Assembly: GCF_002483315.1 (NCBI RefSeq)
Contig: NZ_DLHR01000019.1
Span: 248,001 to 312,000 of the forward strand
Source: Flavobacterium sp. UBA7663
Lineage (GTDB): Bacteria > Bacteroidota > Bacteroidia > Flavobacteriales > Flavobacteriaceae
Direction of reading: 5' to 3'
DNA length: 64,000 nucleotides
Each line of letters opens with the position of its first letter. The stretch's first letter is position 1. Both the position numbers and the translations under genes were made by a program. The notes below the pieces were generated by a model. That model saw only the letters and a program-made list of their open reading frames with translations. It was not told the DNA's origin and searched no databases. Below, in pieces: positions 54,468 to 61,962 of the stretch.

Positions 54468-55721
54468 TTAGTCTTCCAATTTTTTAAATAATACACAAGC
54501 ATTGTGTCCACCAAAACCAAATGTATTGCTCATCGCCACTTTAATTTCGCGTTTTTGCGCTTTATTTAAAGTTAAATTCAATTCTGGGTTAATGTTTTCA
54601 TCTACAACTGTGTGGTTAATCGTTGGAGGAACGATACTGTGTTGCATGGCTAAGATAGAAGCAATTGCTTCGATAGCACCAGCAGCACCAAGTAAATGTC
54701 CTGTCATTGATTTGGTAGAGTTGATATTAATATTTTTTGCATGAGCGCCAAAAACATGACTAATTGCTTTTAATTCGGCAACATCACCTAAAGGAGTTGA
54801 AGTTCCGTGTGTGTTGATATGGTCAACCATTTCTGGTGTCATTCCAGCATCACGTAAAGTGTTTTCCATTACTGCAATAACTCCAATTCCTTCCGGATGT
54901 GGAGCTGTTAAATGGTAAGCGTCAGAAGACATTCCTCCACCACCAACTTCACAGTAAATTCTAGCACCACGCGCTTTTGCATGTTCGTATTCTTCTAATA
55001 CTAATGCACCAGCACCTTCGCCAAGAACAAAACCGTCACGTGTAGCATCAAAAGGTCTTGAAGCTGTTTCTGGACTTTCGTTTCTTGTAGATAAGGCGTG
55101 CATAGAATTAAATCCACCCATTCCTGCAATGGTTACAGCTGCTTCAGAACCACCTGAAATGATAACATCACACATTCCTAAACGAATGTAGTTGAAGGCA
55201 TCAATCAAGGCATTAGCCGAAGAAGCACAAGCAGAAACTGTAGTATAGTTTGGACCCATATAGCCATTTCTCATAGAAATATGAGCTGGAGCAATATCGG
55301 CAATCATTTTAGGAATAAAGAAAGGATTGAACTTTGGAGTTCCATCACCTTTGGCATAATACATTACTTCTTCTTGGAAAGTTTCTAAACCTCCAATACC
55401 AGCACCCCAAATTACACCTACTCTATGTTTGTTTACATTGTCTGAAGTAATTCCAGCGTCTTTAATAGCTTCGTCACTTGCAGCAATGGCATATTGAGCA
55501 AATTTATCCAATCGGCGCGATTCCTTACGATCCATATAATCTTCGATGTTGAAGTTTTTTACTTCACACGCAAATTTGGTTTTATGTTTTTCAGTATCGT
55601 AATACGTTATAGGTGCAGCACCACTTTTCCCATTTACTAAACCATCCCAGTATTCTTGAATGGAATTTCCAATTGGGGTTAATGCTCCAAGGCCAGTTAC
55701 AACAACACGCTTTAATTGCAT
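54468..55721 (-). CDS. fabF: Beta-ketoacyl-ACP synthase II
   Basis: A 417-residue condensing enzyme of fatty-acid elongation. Catalytic triad: Cys in VSACASSANAL, His in NTHGTSTPLGD, His in NTFGFGGHNACV. Lys in STKSMTGHLLGAAG is also present. Starts at ATG 55721 (MQLKRVVVTGLG). It lies downstream of acpP, separated by a hairpin that may reduce read-through. Confidence 0.97.
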   Translation of the reverse strand: MQLKRVVVTGLGALTPIGNSIQEYWDGLVNGKSGAAPITYYDTEKHKTKFACEVKNFNIEDYMDRKESRRLDKFAQYAIAASDEAIKDAGITSDNVNKHRVGVIWGAGIGGLETFQEEVMYYAKGDGTPKFNPFFIPKMIADIAPAHISMRNGYMGPNYTTVSACASSANALIDAFNYIRLGMCDVIISGGSEAAVTIAGMGGFNSMHALSTRNESPETASRPFDATRDGFVLGEGAGALVLEEYEHAKARGARIYCEVGGGGMSSDAYHLTAPHPEGIGVIAVMENTLRDAGMTPEMVDHINTHGTSTPLGDVAELKAISHVFGAHAKNININSTKSMTGHLLGAAGAIEAIASILAMQHSIVPPTINHTVVDENINPELNLTLNKAQKREIKVAMSNTFGFGGHNACVLFKKLED

Positions 55722-55849
55722 ATCCTTATTTTTAAAATATCGTTTAAACAAATAATACCCGTGTTTTCTTTAGTTTATAATAGTAAAGAGACAAGGGTAT
55801 TTCAATATAATGTGATTGAAATTCAATCAAAAATAGTCTAATTTCTTAA

Positions 55850-55886
55850 AATAATAAAAACCCGCATGCAAAAAAATGCACACGGG
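55850..55886 (-). terminator. Hairpin after acpP, possible partial terminator
   Basis: CCCGCATGCA / TGCACACGGG (two central mismatches) around an A6 loop, followed on the minus strand by a T-rich run. It lies between acpP and fabF. Confidence 0.6.
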
Positions 55887-55897
55887 CGTTTTATTTA

Positions 55898-56134
55898 TTA
55901 TTTTTTAGCTTCTTCGATGTAAGAAATAGCTTGACCTACAGTAGCAATGTTTTCAGCTTGGTCGTCTGGAATTTGAATATCAAATTCTTTTTCGAACTCC
56001 ATAATAAGCTCAACAGTGTCTAATGAATCAGCTCCTAAATCGTTTGTGAAGCTAGCTTCTGTTACAACTTCGTTTTCGTCAACACCTAATTTGTCTACGA
56101 TAATCGCTTTTACTCTTGATGCAATGTCTGACAT
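55898..56134 (-). CDS. acpP: Acyl carrier protein
   Basis: A 78-residue acidic helical protein with the 4'-phosphopantetheine site DLGADSLDTVELIM (Ser of DSL). It carries acyl chains in fatty-acid and lipid synthesis. Located upstream of fabF as in most bacteria, with a strong promoter and a hairpin after it. Confidence 0.98.
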   Translation of the reverse strand: MSDIASRVKAIIVDKLGVDENEVVTEASFTNDLGADSLDTVELIMEFEKEFDIQIPDDQAENIATVGQAISYIEEAKK

Positions 56135-56164
56135 AATCTTTTAATTTTTAATTTAATTTGTTGG

Positions 56165-56193
56165 CAAAAATAAAAAACTTTATTTTAAAACAA
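56165..56193 (-). promoter_or_regulatory. acpP promoter, TTG-N18-TATTTTTG
   Basis: On the minus strand TTG (plus-strand 56191-56193) and an exact TATTTTTG (56165-56172), 18 nt apart, 30 nt before the start codon. Confidence 0.65.
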
Positions 56194-56307
56194 CCTTTTT
56201 GTTACTAAATGTGACCACGAATTTAAAAAAAATAATTCACAAAGGCCTCTTTTTTTTATTTTTTACCAATTTTTATTCTTTTTTTTGTGGGAAGAAATCA
56301 ATACGAA

Positions 56308-56874
56308 ATGAAGAATATTGTGCTTTTTGCTTCCGGAAATGGCTCAAATGCCGAAGAAATAATCAGGTATTTTAAAAAAAATAACCAAGGAACTGTAGTC
56401 GCCATCTTCTCTAACAAACCAGATGCCAAAGTGTTAGATAGAGCAAAAAATCATAACATTCTTTCAGTGGTTTTTAACAAAGCACAATTAAATGAAGGTT
56501 TTGTACTCGAAAAATTACATCAGTTTCAACCCGATTTAATTGTTTTAGCTGGATTTCTATTAAAATTTCCTGAGTCCATATTAAAAGAATATCCAAAAGT
56601 GATTAATATTCATCCTGCGTTATTGCCAAAATATGGCGGAAAAGGAATGTATGGTATGAATGTGCATCAAGCCGTTTTGGAAAATAATGAAAAAGAAACC
56701 GGAATTACCATTCATTATGTAAACGAACATTACGATGAAGGCGAATTTATTTTTCAAAAAGCTGTAAATATTGAAGATTGTAAATCGGCTGAAGAAATTG
56801 CACACAAAATTCACGAATTGGAACATCAATATTTTCCTGAAATAATTTCCGAAGTTCTAAATTCAAATTTTTAG
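56308..56874 (+). CDS. purN: Phosphoribosylglycinamide formyltransferase
   Basis: A 188-residue purine-pathway enzyme using 10-formyl-THF to formylate GAR. N-terminal FASGNGSNAEEIIRYF (phosphate loop), catalytic INIHPALLPKYGGKGMYG with Asn and His, and the GITIHYVNEHYDEGEFI loop with Asp. ATG 56308 is preferred over GTG 56287 because MKNIVLFASG is the family N-terminus. Divergent from acpP. Confidence 0.95.
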   Translation: MKNIVLFASGNGSNAEEIIRYFKKNNQGTVVAIFSNKPDAKVLDRAKNHNILSVVFNKAQLNEGFVLEKLHQFQPDLIVLAGFLLKFPESILKEYPKVINIHPALLPKYGGKGMYGMNVHQAVLENNEKETGITIHYVNEHYDEGEFIFQKAVNIEDCKSAEEIAHKIHELEHQYFPEIISEVLNSNF

Positions 56875-56919
56875 GAACACAGATTGAAGAAATCGTAATA
56901 ATTAATTAAAATCTTTTAT

Positions 56920-56972
56920 GAACTTATATTCTCAAATTGCTTTGCTTTAAAAGCTTATATGACTTATATGTT
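56920..56972. repeat. ACTTATATG doubled-word repeat
   Basis: AACTTATAT at about 56920 and the tandem GCTTATATGACTTATATG at 56953-56970 in the purN-rnhA gap. Another member of the doubled-word repeat theme. Confidence 0.5.
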
Positions 56973-57001
56973 TAAAAGATAATAAATTTTAAAGTTAAAT
57001 T

Positions 57002-57481
57002 TTGTCACACGAAGTCCACATATATACAGACGGTGCTGCCAAGGGAAATCCTGGTCCAGCTGGCTATGGCGTGGTGATGGAAATGGTAGGAACGCCTTAT
57101 AAAAAAGAATTTTACGAAGGTTTTAGATTGTCGACCAATAATAGAATGGAATTATTAGCGGTAATTGTAGGTTTAGAAAAATTAAAAAACCCAAAAACTA
57201 AAGTCTTAGTCGTTTCAGATTCCAAATATGTGGTGGATTCGGTAGAAAAGCGTTGGGTATTTCAGTGGGAAAAAATAAACTTCAAAGCCAAGAAAAATCC
57301 AGATTTATGGTTGCGTTTCTTAAAAATTTACCGCCGACACCAAGTTGATTTTCAATGGGTAAAAGGCCACAACAGTCATCCACAAAACGAACGCTGCGAT
57401 GAATTAGCGGTTATGGCATCGCAACAAGGCAACTTATCGATTGATGAGTTTTATGAGAGGGAAGAAGGGAAGTTGTTGTAG
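57002..57481 (+). CDS. rnhA: Ribonuclease HI (TTG start)
   Basis: A 159-residue enzyme degrading RNA in RNA-DNA hybrids. N-terminal HIYTDGAAKGNPGPAGYG with the first Asp, then NRMELLAVIVGLE (Glu), VVSDSKYVVDS (Asp), and VKGHNSHPQNERCDELA (His, Asp). An in-frame stop (TAA at 56996) lies just upstream, so TTG 57002 or a non-standard ATT are the only options; TTG is assigned. The family N-terminus fits this start. Confidence 0.93.
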   Translation: MSHEVHIYTDGAAKGNPGPAGYGVVMEMVGTPYKKEFYEGFRLSTNNRMELLAVIVGLEKLKNPKTKVLVVSDSKYVVDSVEKRWVFQWEKINFKAKKNPDLWLRFLKIYRRHQVDFQWVKGHNSHPQNERCDELAVMASQQGNLSIDEFYEREEGKLL

Positions 57482-57510
57482 GTTTTCCGAAACTTTCCGC
57501 ATATAACCTT

Positions 57511-57541
57511 TTGCAACTCTGCAACTAAAAGATTATCTTTG
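57511..57541 (+). promoter_or_regulatory. Promoter of the PfkB kinase gene
   Basis: TTG 57511-57513 and an exact TATCTTTG 57534-57541, 20 nt apart, 23 nt before the start codon. Confidence 0.65.
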
Positions 57542-57564
57542 CACCTTATTTCAAATTCAATTTA

Positions 57565-58494
57565 ATGAACAAACTATTAATAGTAGGAACAGTAGCTTTT
57601 GATGCTATTGAAACACCTTTCGGAAAAACAGACAAAATTTTAGGTGGAGCCGCGACTTACATTGGTTTAGCGTCTAACTTTTTTAATGTAGATGCAGCAG
57701 TAGTTTCTGTGGTTGGTGAAGATTTTCCAAAGGAATATTTAGATTTATTAGAAAATAAAGGAGTAAATATCGAAGGAATCGAAATCGTAAAAGGAGGGAA
57801 AACCTTCTTTTGGAGTGGAAAATACCACAACGACTTAAATTCTCGCGATACTTTAGTTACCGAATTAAACGTTTTGGCCGATTTTAATCCAGTTGTGCCA
57901 CAAGCGTATAAAAATTCGGATGTAGTTTTATTAGGAAACTTACACCCAATTGTACAATCAGGCGTTTTAAACCAAATGTCTGAAAGACCAAAATTAGTTG
58001 TTTTAGATACAATGAACTTTTGGATGGATTGTGCTTTACCAGAATTATTAGACGTTATCAAGCGTGTAGATGTAATCACCATCAACGATGAAGAAGCGCG
58101 TCAGTTATCAGGAGAATATTCTTTGGTAAAAGCGGCTGCTAAAATTCATACCATGGGACCAAAATATGTGGTTATCAAAAAAGGAGAACACGGAGCGTTA
58201 TTGTTCCACAACAAGGACGTATTCTTTGCTCCAGCATTACCATTAGAAGAAGTGTTTGATCCAACGGGAGCTGGTGATACTTTCGCAGGAGGTTTTGCAG
58301 GTTACATTGCACAATCAGAAAACATTTCGTTTAGCAATTTGAAAAACGCTATTATTTACGGTTCAAATTTAGCTTCTTTCTGTGTGGAGAAATTTGGAAC
58401 AGAACGAATGGAGAATTTAGATAAAAATGAAGTGAATGCGCGTTTGAAACAATTCAAAGCCTTAACACAATTTGAAATAGAATTAGAAGAATAA
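57565..58494 (+). CDS. PfkB/ribokinase family sugar or nucleoside kinase
   Basis: A 309-residue kinase with the N-terminal GGAATYIGLAS glycine pair and the C-terminal DPTGAGDTFAGGFAGYIA signature with the catalytic Asp. The substrate could be a sugar, nucleoside or related compound. It sits between rnhA and purF, a Bacteroidota arrangement. It has its own promoter and terminator. Confidence 0.9.
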   Translation: MNKLLIVGTVAFDAIETPFGKTDKILGGAATYIGLASNFFNVDAAVVSVVGEDFPKEYLDLLENKGVNIEGIEIVKGGKTFFWSGKYHNDLNSRDTLVTELNVLADFNPVVPQAYKNSDVVLLGNLHPIVQSGVLNQMSERPKLVVLDTMNFWMDCALPELLDVIKRVDVITINDEEARQLSGEYSLVKAAAKIHTMGPKYVVIKKGEHGALLFHNKDVFFAPALPLEEVFDPTGAGDTFAGGFAGYIAQSENISFSNLKNAIIYGSNLASFCVEKFGTERMENLDKNEVNARLKQFKALTQFEIELEE

Positions 58495-58495
58495 A

Positions 58496-58526
58496 AACGT
58501 GCCTCGAAATTTCGGGGCATTTTTTG
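58496..58526 (+). terminator. Terminator of the PfkB kinase gene
   Basis: TGCCTCGAAA / TTTCGGGGCA stem (one G-T pair) with a T tail, immediately after the stop. Confidence 0.85.
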
Positions 58527-58544
58527 TTTGAAAAATAAATATAA

Positions 58545-58673
58545 AACACATAGACACATAGTTTAAGTTTTATTAATTAGTTGGTTACAAGAAATAAATT
58601 TCACACATAGTTATGTTATCTATTTTGAGCGAAGCGACTTTTTACATTAAGTTTAACTATGAATCTATGTGTT
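58545..58673. repeat. Long element with ACACATAG doubled-word ends
   Basis: The left end at 58545-58566 (AACACATAGACACATAGTTT...) and right end at 58652-58673 (...AACTATGAATCTATGTGTT) are imperfect inverted repeats around about 85 nt. The interior has a further CACACATAG and GAGCGAAGCGAC. It looks like a small non-coding mobile-like or fold-back element. Confidence 0.65.
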
Positions 58674-58714
58674 AAAAAAAGAAAATACAACAACCTACAA
58701 CAACACAACAACTT

Positions 58715-60613
58715 ATGAGTGACGCTATACAACACGAATGTGGAATTGCATTACTACGATTAAAAAAACCGTTAGAATTCTATAAAGAAAAATACGGAAC
58801 CGCTTTCTATGGGGTACAAAAAATGTACTTACTTATGGAAAAGCAACACAACCGCGGTCAAGACGGAGCGGGATTAGCAAGTATTAAATTGGATGTAAAT
58901 CCAGGTGAAAGATACATCAGCCGTATTCGTTCAAACGACCCGCAACCTATTAAGGATATCTTCGCTCAAATTAACGACAGAATCAGTCGCGAGTTAGAAG
59001 AACATCCAGAATATCAAAACAATGTGGCACTTCAAAAACAGAATATTCCATATTTGGGAGAAGTGTTTTTAGGTCACGTTCGTTATGGAACTTTCGGTAA
59101 AAATAGCATCGAAAGTGTTCACCCTTTTTTACGTCAAAACAATTGGATGCATCGTAATTTAATTGTTGCGGGAAATTTCAATATGACTAATGTAAAGGAG
59201 TTGTTTCAAAACTTAATTGACTTAGGACAACACCCAAAACAAATGGCCGATACTGTTACCGTAATGGAAAAAATCGGGCATTTCTTAGATGATGAAGTTA
59301 CCGAATTATACAAACAATGCAAATTAGAAGGTTTTTCTAAACAAGAAGCTTCACCAATTATCGGAGAACGATTAAATGTGCAACGCATTTTAGAACGTGC
59401 TTCCCGTAATTTTGACGGAGGTTATGCAATGGCTGGACTTTTTGGTCATGGAGATTCGTTTGTTTTGCGTGATCCAGCTGGAATTCGTCCTGCGTATTTC
59501 TACGAAGATGATGAAATTGTAGTAGTCGCTTCAGAACGTCCTGTTATTCAAACGGTTTTCAATGTGCCTTTCGAAAAAGTACAAGAATTAACGCCAGGAA
59601 GTGCTATCATCATCAAGAAAAACGGAAATGTTTCAATTCAAGAAGTTAGAACGCCGTTGATTAAAAAAGCTTGTTCATTTGAACGCATTTATTTTTCTCG
59701 CGGAAGCGATGCCGAAATCTACAGAGAACGTAAAGAATTAGGAAAATTAATTTTCCCAAGTGTTTTAAAAGCCATCGATAACGATACCGACAACACCGTT
59801 TTCTCTTTTATTCCAAATACGGCAGAAACTTCTTTTTACGGAATGTCTGAAGCGGCTCAAGATTTCTTAAATCAGCGAAAAGCCAAAATGATTATCGAGC
59901 AAAAAGATACGTTGACAGAAGAGACCTTGAAAGAATTACTTTCAGTTAAAATCAGAACGGAAAAAATTGCAATTAAAGATGCCAAATTAAGAACGTTTAT
60001 TACTGAAGATAGCAGTCGTGACGATTTAGTAGCACACGTATATGATGTAACGTATGGCGTGGTAAAACCAACCGATAATTTGGTAATTATTGATGATAGT
60101 ATTGTGCGAGGAACTACTTTAAAGCAAAGTATCATTAAAATGATGGATCGTTTGCATCCAAAGAAAATTGTAGTAGTTTCATCGGCACCTCAAATTCGTT
60201 ACCCAGATTGTTACGGAATTGACATGGCAAAATTAGAAGGTTTAGTGGCTTTTAGAGCAGCTTTAGATTTATTGAAAGAACGTAATTTATATCATATAGT
60301 AGAAGAAGTGTACCAAAAATCGAAAGCACAAGAAGATTTTAGTGATGCTGATGTGGTGAATTATGTAAAAGAAATTTATGCACCATTCACTGATCAAGAA
60401 ATTTCAGATAAAATTGCCGAAATGCTTACGCCAGAAGATACAAAAGCAGAAGTAAAAATTATTTATCAAACGGTAGAAGATTTACATATTGCTTGTCCAA
60501 AGAATTTAGGCGATTGGTATTTTACAGGAGATTATCCAACTGATGGAGGAAATCGTGTAGTAAACCGAGCATTCATGAATTTTTATGAAGGAAAAGATGC
60601 TCGTGCATATTAA
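58715..60613 (+). CDS. purF: Amidophosphoribosyltransferase, long form
   Basis: A 632-residue class II glutamine amidotransferase plus phosphoribosyltransferase, the committed step of purine synthesis. The catalytic Cys is residue 9 (HECGIALLR), so an 8-residue propeptide must be removed, as in Bacillus PurF. Then the glutaminase domain with GQDGAG, GHVRYGTFG and RDPAGIRPAYF, and the PRPP motif VIIDDSIVRGTTLK at about 455. Longer than the usual 480-510 residues. A second, shorter PurF may exist elsewhere, so the pathway role is inferred. It lies upstream of the triplicate small-RNA stretch. Confidence 0.92.
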   Translation: MSDAIQHECGIALLRLKKPLEFYKEKYGTAFYGVQKMYLLMEKQHNRGQDGAGLASIKLDVNPGERYISRIRSNDPQPIKDIFAQINDRISRELEEHPEYQNNVALQKQNIPYLGEVFLGHVRYGTFGKNSIESVHPFLRQNNWMHRNLIVAGNFNMTNVKELFQNLIDLGQHPKQMADTVTVMEKIGHFLDDEVTELYKQCKLEGFSKQEASPIIGERLNVQRILERASRNFDGGYAMAGLFGHGDSFVLRDPAGIRPAYFYEDDEIVVVASERPVIQTVFNVPFEKVQELTPGSAIIIKKNGNVSIQEVRTPLIKKACSFERIYFSRGSDAEIYRERKELGKLIFPSVLKAIDNDTDNTVFSFIPNTAETSFYGMSEAAQDFLNQRKAKMIIEQKDTLTEETLKELLSVKIRTEKIAIKDAKLRTFITEDSSRDDLVAHVYDVTYGVVKPTDNLVIIDDSIVRGTTLKQSIIKMMDRLHPKKIVVVSSAPQIRYPDCYGIDMAKLEGLVAFRAALDLLKERNLYHIVEEVYQKSKAQEDFSDADVVNYVKEIYAPFTDQEISDKIAEMLTPEDTKAEVKIIYQTVEDLHIACPKNLGDWYFTGDYPTDGGNRVVNRAFMNFYEGKDARAY

Positions 60614-60621
60614 AAAGTGCG

Positions 60622-60687
60622 TTTCATCGACTTTTTATTTCGTTTAACAATTTTTTTATAGTAATACAAAATCTCGCTATACTTTAG
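60622..60687 (+). promoter_or_regulatory. Promoter region of small RNA copy 1
   Basis: Fixed modules: TTTCATCG (60622-60629), AACAA plus seven Ts (T-run 60651-60657), then 22 nt of variable sequence, then TACTTTAG (60680-60687), one mismatch from the -7 consensus. The same modules recur at identical spacing in copies 2 and 3. Confidence 0.65.
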
Positions 60688-60764
60688 CTCTACCAGAAAA
60701 TTAGTAGGTTAAGTTTTATGGTAGATTTGGGGCAAAAAGGGTACGCAATGCGTGCCTTTTTTTT
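60688..60764 (+). ncRNA. Small RNA copy 1 of 3
   Basis: An RNA of about 77 nt between a -7-like box and a terminator. CTACCA (60690-60695) and TGGTAG (60719-60724) form the base of a hairpin whose inner AAAA/TTTT and TTA/TAA pairs close a GTAGGT loop. A conserved ATTTGGGGCAAAAAGGG follows, then a terminator stem TACGCA/TGCGTG extended by AAAAGG/CCTTTT. The body to 60741 is identical to copy 3 and differs by one base from copy 2. No ORF. Family not identified; comparison with Rfam, including Flavo-1, is needed. Confidence 0.7.
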
Positions 60765-60768
60765 GCCC
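60729..60768 (+). terminator. Terminator of small RNA copy 1
   Basis: Stem from GGGGCAAAAAGG to CCTTTTTTTTGCCC around the TACGCA/TGCGTG tip (one G-T pair, one bulged G). Confidence 0.8.
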
Positions 60769-60819
60769 AAAAATTGAGTTTTAACTAAAATTGAGGTGTT
60801 GTTTTATATAAAAAATGCA

Positions 60820-60885
60820 TTTCATCGGCTTTTTAATTCGTTTAACAATTTTTTTATGCAAGCATAGTATCTTGTATTACTTTAG
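60820..60885 (+). promoter_or_regulatory. Promoter region of small RNA copy 2
   Basis: TTTCATCG (60820-60827), seven-T run (60849-60855), 22-nt variable spacer, TACTTTAG (60878-60885): the same distances as in copies 1 and 3. Confidence 0.65.
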
Positions 60886-60962
60886 TCCTACCAAAAAATT
60901 AGTAGGTTAAGTTTTATGGTAGATTTGGGGCAAAAAGGGTACGCAATGCGTACCTTTTTTTT
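60886..60962 (+). ncRNA. Small RNA copy 2 of 3
   Basis: Same architecture as copy 1: CTACCA (60888-60893) pairs with TGGTAG (60917-60922). One body difference (A at 60894 instead of G) falls in the internal mismatch next to the basal stem, so pairing is kept. The terminator tip is GGTACGCA/TGCGTACC, a perfect stem where copy 1 has a wobble. Confidence 0.7.
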
Positions 60963-60966
60963 GCCC
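60927..60966 (+). terminator. Terminator of small RNA copy 2
   Basis: GGTACGCA/TGCGTACC stem extended by the A-run/T-run and GGGC/GCCC. Confidence 0.85.
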
Positions 60967-61028
60967 AAAAACTTAGACATTTGTTAGAGAAAATTAAAAA
61001 AACAAGTGTTTTGTTTTTTAAAATTGCA

Positions 61029-61094
61029 TTTCATCGAGTTTTTGTGTTATTCAACAATTTTTTTGGTCACATACAATTTACTGTTCTACTTTAG
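61029..61094 (+). promoter_or_regulatory. Promoter region of small RNA copy 3
   Basis: TTTCATCG (61029-61036), seven-T run (61058-61064), 22-nt variable spacer, TACTTTAG (61087-61094). Confidence 0.65.
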
Positions 61095-61170
61095 CTCTAC
61101 CAGAAAATTAGTAGGTTAAGTTTTATGGTAGATTTGGGGCAAAAAGGGTGAAAGAAATTTCACCTTTTTT
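61095..61170 (+). ncRNA. Small RNA copy 3 of 3
   Basis: CTACCA (61097-61102) pairs with TGGTAG (61126-61131), and the 52-nt body is identical to copy 1. The terminator has a different sequence, GGTGAAA-GAAA-TTTCACC, but keeps a perfect stem, this time with a GAAA tetraloop. The downstream GCCC extension of copies 1 and 2 is absent. Confidence 0.7.
61147..61170 (+). terminator. Terminator of small RNA copy 3
   Basis: 7-bp perfect stem with a GAAA loop followed by six Ts. Confidence 0.9.
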
Positions 61171-61193
61171 ATTTTTAATAAACTTGGTAAAAT

Positions 61194-61232
61194 AAAAAAG
61201 CCGAAGTGTTGCCATAACGCTTCGGCTTTTTT
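61194..61232. terminator. Bidirectional terminator before the superoxide dismutase gene
   Basis: AGCCGAAGTGTT / AACGCTTCGGCT 12-bp stem (one G-T pair), GCCAT loop, with an A-run before and a T-run after. It insulates the small-RNA stretch from the convergent gene. Confidence 0.95.
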
Positions 61233-61246
61233 TATATAAAAACATT

Positions 61247-61855
61247 TTATTTTTCAGTTGCGTATCTTCTTGCAACTTCTGTCCAGTTAATTACATTAAA
61301 AAATGCTTCAACATAATCAGGACGACGATTTTGATAGTTTAAATAATAAGCATGTTCCCAAACGTCAAGTGCTAAAACAGGTGTTCCTCCACAACCAATT
61401 CCTGGCATTAATGGATTATCTTGATTAGCCGAACTGCAAATTTCTAGTTTTCCACCTTTGTGTACACACAACCAAGCCCATCCTGAACCAAAACGCGTTG
61501 CAGCAGCTTTAGCAAATTGTGCTTTAAATTCTTCAAACGATTTAAAATCTCTTTCAATTGCTTCAGCTAAATCACCTGTTGGTAGTCCACCACCGTTTGG
61601 CGACATAACAGTCCAAAACAAATTGTGATTGTAAAAACCACCACCATTATTTCTAACCGCAGCATTGTTTGGATCTAAGTTAATTAAAAGGTTCTCAATG
61701 GTCATGCCTTCTAAATCAGTTCCTGCGATAGCAGCGTTCAAATTTGTAGTATAAGCATTGTGGTGCTTAGAATGGTGAATTTCCATTGTTCTTGCATCAA
61801 TATGTGGTTCTAATGCATCGTATGCATAAGGTAATTGTGGTAATTCAAAAGCCAT
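61247..61855 (-). CDS. sodA: Superoxide dismutase (Fe/Mn family)
   Basis: A 202-residue cytosolic enzyme dismuting superoxide. Metal ligands: His in EIHHSKHHNAY, His in NHNLFWTVM, and Asp and His in LDVWEHAYYLNYQ. GSGWAWLCV and NQDNPLMPG are present. The Fe versus Mn preference cannot be fixed by eye, so the symbol is tentative. Monocistronic with a good promoter and a bidirectional terminator. Confidence 0.94.
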   Translation of the reverse strand: MAFELPQLPYAYDALEPHIDARTMEIHHSKHHNAYTTNLNAAIAGTDLEGMTIENLLINLDPNNAAVRNNGGGFYNHNLFWTVMSPNGGGLPTGDLAEAIERDFKSFEEFKAQFAKAAATRFGSGWAWLCVHKGGKLEICSSANQDNPLMPGIGCGGTPVLALDVWEHAYYLNYQNRRPDYVEAFFNVINWTEVARRYATEK

Positions 61856-61888
61856 AATATTTTATTTTTAGATTAGTAATATTTTCAC

Positions 61889-61917
61889 CAAATTTACAAA
61901 TTAAACTTCGGAATCAA
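61889..61917 (-). promoter_or_regulatory. Superoxide dismutase promoter, TTG-N18-TAAATTTG
   Basis: On the minus strand TTG (plus-strand 61915-61917) and an exact TAAATTTG (61889-61896), 18 nt apart, 33 nt before the start codon. Confidence 0.65.
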
Positions 61918-61962
61918 AAATAGATAGTTTCTATACCACTATTATTAAGATAAATATAACAT

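Noticed and set aside
57657..58085. 142-residue minus-strand frame inside the PfkB kinase gene
   Set aside because: Shadow frame; the plus strand has the complete kinase with its signature motif and promoter.
60614..61246. CRISPR array or integron interpretation of the three repeats
   Set aside because: Repeats are about 52 nt at a period of about 200 nt, with promoter- and terminator-like modules and only three copies. No cas or integrase gene is nearby.
60614..61246. Riboswitch or attenuator leader for the superoxide dismutase gene
   Set aside because: The units are on the plus strand and convergent to the dismutase gene, with a bidirectional terminator between them, so they cannot be its leader.
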